Below, piece after piece: positions 58,698 through 64,000 of a DNA stretch of 64,000 bases. Origin of the DNA: Scalesia atractyloides (taxonomy: Eukaryota; Streptophyta; Magnoliopsida; Asterales; Asteraceae); NCBI GenBank assembly GCA_947069175.1, contig CAMTDV010001633.1:58200102-58264101 (forward strand), given 5' to 3'. The notes beneath the pieces are model-generated. The model was not told the origin of the DNA. It did no database searches and saw only the letters and a list, made by a program, of their open reading frames with translations. How positions within the stretch are numbered: the first letter of the stretch is position 1; each line of letters begins with the position of its first letter. A program made the position numbers and the translations under genes.

Positions 58698-59731
58698 GCG
58701 TAGTGGCGATGGAACGTTCCACCCCTCCAATCCGGGTGATGGCGTTGTTGGCCACGTTGTAGGTGTTTCAAGTGCATAGTAGGTTTTGCTGCAAAAGGTC
58801 AGTCAAACTTTGAAAATTAGGAAAACCGGCTCCTTGAGAGGGGGAACCCGTTTGGTAGCCGTGGTATTGTGGAGGACGGTTGGGTCGTCTTGGAGGGCTA
58901 GGACTTCATCCGGGCCCCACGTGTTTCCCTGGGCATTCCAGAAGCGGACAATCCCATCATCCATGTCTTAGACGAATCCCATTGCCCGGCATGGGGCTAG
59001 ATCGACCTTCTTGGACTTCATACCTTGGGTGAAAGATTTCGGGACGCGGTGGAAATAATTTTTGAACAACTTATAGATCCACCCCCGAAAAAGATTAGCG
59101 TGGGAGGAAAGGCTATTTGGTTTAGATGCTTGTTCTTGAGGAGCAAGTAGGTGACATCAAGGGATAGACGGTTGTGGATGCAGTAGAGGCAGTTGAGGTC
59201 ACGGAGATTCACCACACTAGAGCTATCACACCGCTGACTGAGGGAGTTGCTTAGGACCCGGTGAATGTAGCGGTAAAGTGTGTCCCATAGTTGTGTAATC
59301 TTGGTGATGCTTGGATCGTATGCTCCATCTCCAAGTTGAGCCCAGTCAGTTTGGCGCATGTTTGTTGGGATTTCACGGAGACCACCCGTGAACTCTTCCT
59401 CAACCGACTCATCCTTGGTGTAAAGACCAATGTTTACACCGAATTGGGCCATGGAGATGGAAAACAGCTGTCGTCAGAGTCGAATGGGTCCGCTTTGGCT
59501 TTGAATTTGATAGAACTCCAAATTATACTCATGGATGGAGTGGAGTTTGGTGCCAAGAGCGGTTCGAAGCAGACCTGTGACTAGCATTTCATACCGACCT
59601 CTTTGACCCACGACGTCTAAAGTTTCATAACATGTTTGTCTCGGAGCCTCTTCCGGCCTAGTTTGAAGAATCTCAAAGCAGTTTTGATACTCCCATTCTG
59701 ACGTCTTAAACTTGAGAAACTTGTTGGCCAT
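58698..59731 (-). pseudogene. Athila B ORF1-type (env-position) protein, broken
   Basis: The ATG at 59729-59731 lies two bases after an acceptor-like TTGTACAG. The protein begins Lys/Phe/Trp-rich, then RQTCYETLDVVGQ and ALGTKLHSIHEYNLEFYQ. Frame 59018-59452 goes on with TQLWDTLYRYIHRVLS, SSVVNLRDLNCLYCIHNRL and YLLLKNKHLNQIAF. These blocks are those of the family known as ATHILA ORF-1, and the position downstream of integrase fits Athila. Stops and shifts break it; C2 inserted in its C-terminal part. Its role is unknown; an envelope-like role has been suggested for the family. Confidence 0.75.
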
Positions 59732-59733
59732 TG

Positions 59734-60253
59734 CTGTACAAGAAAACCACAAAACAATCAGTGCATTACAATTTAATTTCTGGGAAAGGTGAAAACAAGT
59801 AGCTGGACACGGCCCTGTGGTCACTTCCCACGCGCCGTGTTCAGCCCTTTTTTCCGGCCACGCCCCATGGTCAGGCCACTGTTACTTCAAAATTTCAAAT
59901 CTCAACCCGGTTTTGAAAAGTTGAAAATTTTTGGTTGAGTAGGGGCGGTTTTCCCCGAAAATGAAACCCCGAGTGCCGTTTTTCCAAAAACAAACCGTTT
60001 TCCCCCATCAATTCTAACTTTTTTGGTTCAAAAACAAGGGTTCACGGTTTATACTTGAAATCGGACGATTTTATGAACAATGGTTGTTGATTTACTCTCT
60101 ACAACATTTATGCAAACTATTATTACTAGATCTAATCAAAAATTTAGGGTTTGATTTGATTCTAGTTCAAGAACCCTAGATTTTTCCCAAATTTCTTATT
60201 GTTATACTACATGCAAATCGTTAAACTAACTAAAGAAGATGTTAGAATCATAC
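59734..60253 (-). other. Putative intron upstream of the ORF1-type protein
   Basis: On the minus strand a donor-like CTGCAAG/GTATGA (GT at 60252-60253) and an acceptor-like TTCTTGTACAG (AG at 59734-59735) bound 520 nt of AT-rich DNA with palindromic words at 59805-59870. Splicing here would place the ORF1 start two bases into the exon. Confidence 0.4.
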
Positions 60254-60569
60254 CTTGCAGTTGTTGAACGAAGTGAAAACGTTGAAAAAGGCGGAAAATC
60301 GCAGAGGAACCAGAGGATTTTCGGGGAAACGGGTCGTGGTGAAATGAAGAAATGAAAGAAAAAGGGGTTTATACCCGTCTGCACACCGACCACGGCCCCA
60401 TGTTCGGCTATATTATATTTTATTTTATTTTTTTATGTGTTCGTGTGAGCGACCGTTTTCCCCAAGACAAGTTTCCTTAGTTAACTTACCTATTTCGAAG
60501 CTTTTCCCGTGTTTATTACCTGCAGGACATGATGTTAACTTACATATATATTCGAACCTTTGTCGGATC
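60254..60569 (-). other. Noncoding stretch between pol and the putative intron
   Basis: Pyrimidine-rich on the minus strand, with one palindromic word pair at 60385-60410. It would be the exon upstream of the putative donor. Confidence 0.4.
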
Positions 60570-63500
60570 ATACCTCACTTGATTGTAGTGAAATTTCTTC
60601 CTCTTCATCCTCAATGAAACCTTGGTATGGCTTAAGCCGTTGTCCGTTGACTTTAAATGGGATACCGTTTTGAGACTTAATCTCGATTTGCACCATGTGG
60701 AAAGACATGGGTGATAGAAAAAGGTCCCGACCATCTAGATTTAGTTTCCCGGGAATAATCGAAGTCGTGAATTAAACAATAGCACTTGATCTCCTTCTTG
60801 AAATTCATTAGGCTTAATATTTTTGTCGTGTAAGTTTTTTATTCGTTCCTTATAAATTTTAGAGTTAGTGTATGCTTGATTTCTCAATTTGTCGAGTTCG
60901 TTTAATTGATGAAATCGATTTTTATCGGCAGTTTCGTGGTCTAGGTTTACGTTTTTTAATGCCTAGTAGGCCCTATGTGCTATTTCTACTGGCAAATGAC
61001 AACTTTTTCCATAGACTAGCTTATATGGGGTGGTACCAATTGTTGTTTTAAAAGCCGCTCAAAAAGCTCATAAAGCATCGTCTAATTTATCAGCCCATTC
61101 TTTTCTATTTAATCTTACGGTTTTTTCTAGTATTCGTTTTAAGCCTCGGTTGGTTACTTCGACTTGCCCATTTGTTTGAGGATGATATGCGGTGGAGATT
61201 CGATGATAGACCCCATATCTTGTTAAAAAAATTTCAAGTTGATGATTACAAAACCTCTATCACTTATTAACGCTTTTGGAGTACCGAAACGAGAAAATAG
61301 TCATTTCAAGAATCTTACCACGACTCTTCCATCATTTGTTGGAAGAGCTTCGGCTTCGGCCCATTTAGACAAGTAATCCACTGCCACAAGTATATATTTG
61401 TTTCCTTTTGATGGAGGAAAAGGTCCCATAAAGTCTAATCCCCACACATCAAAAATTACATAAATGAGAATACCATTTTGTGGCATTTCGTTTTTGGAAG
61501 AAATATTACCTGATCGTTAGCATGCATCACACGTCTTGATAAGGCTTTGTGTGTCTTTATAAATGGCTGGGCAATAGAATCCTGCATCGAATACCTTTCG
61601 ATCAGTACTAGAGATTCCGTGGTGTCCCCCGTATGGACCCTCATGACAATGGCGAATAATTTTCTTGTTTCGTTACCATGTACGCATCGTCGGATAAGTT
61701 GGTCGGCACAAATTTTAAAAAGATATGGATCTTCCCAAAAATGATGCTTTACATCGGCAAAGAATATTTTTTCTTTGATGATGCGACCATTCTTTTACTA
61801 CTAGCCCACGGCATAGTCCGCGTACCATGGTTTTTCTCGGTATTCCACCATTTCTAAAGATTCCGTATGGAACTTTTTGTTGATGAGTTTGTCCCTAGTT
61901 GCCTCCAAAGCTGGATCTTCCAAGCGAGATAGATGATCTGCAACAGTGTTTTCAGCTCCTCTTTTATCTTTTATTTCTATGTCAAATTCTTGGAAGAGTA
62001 TAATCCATTTGATTAATCATGGCTTGGCATCCTGTTTTTTAAACAGATAACGAATGGCTGCATGATATGTATAAACTATTGTTTTAGAAAGAACAAGAAA
62101 AGAACGAAATTTATCAAAGGCAAATACTACAGCTAGTAACTATTTTTCTGTTGTGGTATAATTTTCTTGTGCGTCATTAAGAGTTTCACTAGCATAGTAT
62201 ATTGGGTGGAAACGCTTATCTTTTCGTTGTCCCAAGACGGCTCCAACCGCAAAGTCACTTGCATCGCACATGATTTCGAAGGGTAATTTCCAATCAGGCG
62301 CTATCATGATTGGTGCATTGACTAGCATTTCTTTTAGTGTTAAAAATGCTTGGTTGCAATCCTTGTCAAAGATAAATGGTGCATCTTTTTCAAGTAATTT
62401 TGTTAGAGGTCTTGAAATTTTTGAAAAATCTTTTATACATCGTCTATAAAATCTGGCATGCCCTAGGAAACTTCTTATGGCTCTAACGGAGGATGGAGGC
62501 GGTAATCGAGAGATAGTGTCTATTTTTGCTTGATCAACCTCCATTCCTTCGCTTGAGATTTTATGACCGAATACTATTCCCGCAGTTACCATGAAATGGC
62601 ATTTTTACCAATTAAGGGTGAGGTTAGTTTCCTCACATCGGGATAGCATTCGTTCAAGGTTATCGAGGCATTAGTCGTATGAATCTCCAAAGATAGAAAA
62701 GTCATACATGAAAACTTCCATGGTTTTCTCTATCATATCATGGAAGATGGCCACCATGCAATGTTGGAAAGTTGCGGGGGCATTACATAGACCAAAAGGC
62801 ATGCGTTGATAAGCGAAGGTTCCATAGGGACATGTAAAAGTTGTTTTTTCTTGGTCTTCTGGAGTTATCGGTATTTGAAAATATCCTGAAAACCATCTAA
62901 AAAACAAATCTATGACCGGATAATGTTTCTACATTTGATCAATGAAAGGTAAATGGAAGTGGTCTTTTCTCGTTGCCTCATTTAATCTACGATAGTTTAT
63001 ACAAACTCTACATCCGATGACGGTCCTTGCTGGTATTAATTCATTTTTTTCATTAGTTACCACCATCATTCCTCCTTTCTTTGGTACTACTTGAACGGGA
63101 CTCACCCACGGGCTATCGAAAATTGGATAGATGAGTCTGGCATCAAGTAGTTTGATGACTTCATTTTTAACCACTTCTTGGACATTTGGATTTACTCTAC
63201 GTTGTGGTTGTATTAACGATCTATAGTCATCTTCCATTAAAATTTTGTGCGTTCACATGGAACGGCTTATTCCTTTTATATCTACAGCTTACAGGCAATC
63301 GCGTTTTTATGTTTTTTAAAAGTTTAATTCATTTTTCTTTTTCTATATTATTTAACTTAGAAGAAATAATTACCGGTAACTTACCATGCTTGTCTAGAAA
63401 AGCATATTCCAAACCTTTTGGGAGTTCTTTGAGCTCAAGTGGCGTGTCTTTAAGAGATCCCTTATTCAGTTGCTCTTTATTTTGCTCAAGAACCAAAAAG

Positions 63501-63785
63501 GTTTGTTCAACGGCGTCCTCTTCTTTGACAAGTTGGTCAAATTCCTCTTCCACATCGGGTGGTTCATCTTCATCTTCAATTAAGGGGTCGCCATTTCCGA
63601 ATGGGTATTTTATGGATTGGTCAAGATTGACATACCTTTTGTTGGCCCCTAATTGAATTGGTGGGTTTTTTGCTTCCGATTGGTCAATGCTTGATGGGTT
63701 TCACAAAGGGTTGTCCCAACACAAGTGGAGCATCATCGAGAATGATGAAGTCAGTTGGTTTACCATTTGATTTACTTGCACTAGT
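60570..63785 (-). pseudogene. Athila B pol (protease end, RT, RNase H, integrase), broken and inactivated
   Basis: Element order runs from high to low positions. At 63660-63785 is a segment reading DFIILDDAPLVLGQPFV, near the protease end. An acidic linker is in 63329-63553. RT is in 62929-63237 (DSPWVSPVQVVPKKGG, CINYRRLNEAT) and 62671-62907 (MPFGLCNAPATFQ). The palm motif reads VFMYDFSIF: Tyr (codon 62704-62706) replaces the first catalytic Asp. RNase H follows in 62140-62592 (FEIMCDASDFAVGAVLG). Integrase shows DFMGPFPPS (61301-61486), HPQTNGQVEVTNRG with the catalytic Glu (about 61150-61200), and the Athila-typical KLVYGKSCHLPVE (about 60985-61025), followed by a TAG in place of a Trp codon. 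Confidence 0.88.
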
Positions 63786-63968
63786 GTAACATTCGTCAAA
63801 AAACCGGATTTATCAAACCCGCTCTGTTTATTAACCGAACAATCAGTTAAAAATTTCGTTGCGTATTTAATGTCCAAATTAATTTTAAACGATACATAAT
63901 TAATAAGTATATTTGAATATATAATTTATATTTGAAAAAGTATTAAAAATAGTGGTTTAAAAATAAAA
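63786..63968. other. AT-rich DNA of unknown origin
   Basis: Sequence no longer reads as Athila pol. It contains TGTAACATTCGTC at about 63786, which could be the start of another LTR, then AT-rich DNA without open frames. It is cut by the window end. Confidence 0.4.
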
Positions 63969-64000
63969 GGTTGCTGCCGGGTTTCGAACCCGGGTCAGTC
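63969..64000 (-). tRNA. Possible 3' part of a tRNA gene, cut by the window end
   Basis: On the minus strand a perfect T-arm, CCGGG-TTCGAAA-CCCGG, holds a B-box GGTTCGAAACC. It is followed by an 8-nt acceptor-like end CAGCAACC and a TTTT terminator. The 5' part lies outside the window, so acceptor pairing (a start of GTTGCTG is predicted) and anticodon cannot be checked. The acceptor does not match a common plant tRNA that I know, so a pseudo-tRNA or tRNA-derived SINE is possible. Confidence 0.35.

Larger units (their letters stand above)
22867..63785 (-). mobile_element. Athila B: Ty3/gypsy Athila element, 3' part, split by T and C2
   Basis: Pieces are 22867-24782, 36626-38747 and 58698-63785. 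In element orientation they read pol, ORF1-type protein, 3' noncoding DNA, polypurine tract, 3' LTR. Continuity across the two insertions is shown by exact 5-bp target duplications (TTAAG and CTCTT). Gag, primer-binding site and 5' LTR are not in the window. Pol and ORF1 signatures and the same LTR family as Athila A support the clade. Confidence 0.85.

Noticed and set aside
1..64000. Endogenous pararetrovirus or other integrated plant virus
   Set aside because: All RT segments sit in LTR elements with copia or gypsy gene order; no movement protein or coat protein signature is seen.
1..64000. Host gene, including resistance-type genes
   Set aside because: No reading frame outside the retroelements shows recognisable domains or an exon-intron pattern.

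Overview
This window looks like a nest of LTR retrotransposons from a plant nuclear genome, with no host gene that I can recognise. The base composition is AT-rich. Primer-binding sites match plant initiator-Met and Asp tRNAs. The protein remnants belong to three plant lineages: Athila-type Ty3/gypsy, chromodomain-bearing Ty3/gypsy (Tekay-like), and Sirevirus-type Ty1/copia. Word use and element types remind me of Asteraceae (sunflower or lettuce relatives), but that is an impression, not a proof.

Layout, outermost first. (1) Positions 1-1908 and 21164-22866 are two pieces of one old gypsy element (element X). It was split by Athila A (1909-21163, plus strand, TSD CGTAT), a short element without pol. 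Its 5' LTR was in turn split by copia element C1 (3437-15461, minus strand, 12 kb, diverged TSD). (2) Athila B starts at 22867 and lies on the minus strand. Its 3' LTR is at 22867-24547 and its pol runs to about 63785, so its gag and 5' LTR should lie beyond the right edge. B was split by chromovirus T (24783-36620, plus, TSD TTAAG) and by copia element C2 (38753-58692, minus, TSD CTCTT). C2 holds a younger gag-only copia, C3 (43139-48327, minus, TSD ATAAC), and a truncated chromovirus LTR (about 52826-55908, plus). (3) The last 215 bases are AT-rich and unassigned. They end in what looks like the 3' part of a minus-strand tRNA.

All coding regions are broken by stops and frameshifts, so every protein is described as a pseudogene. 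C1 and C2 both carry a long extra reading region between pol and the 3' LTR (about 3.75 kb and 2.0 kb), in the position of the Sirevirus env-like ORF. Athila B carries the Athila ORF1-type protein downstream of integrase, preceded by a plausible intron. C3 keeps only the signals needed to be copied (LTRs, PBS, PPT) plus gag, so it must have moved using proteins from relatives.

The most unusual signal is shared by unrelated families. Each carries its own short palindromic word in many copies in LTR, leader or internal DNA: CAAGTTCGGGCGAACTTG in C2/C3, variants of CACGGGGCCGTG in Athila A/B, paired CTTACGGACCGTAAG in T, CAGCAGWGGTT with its inverse in C1, and an array of hairpins with differing stems but a similar loop in X. 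A second non-TE-like signal is a GC-rich segment of about 495 bp (36711-37205) inside Athila B that looks like organellar, possibly mitochondrial, DNA.
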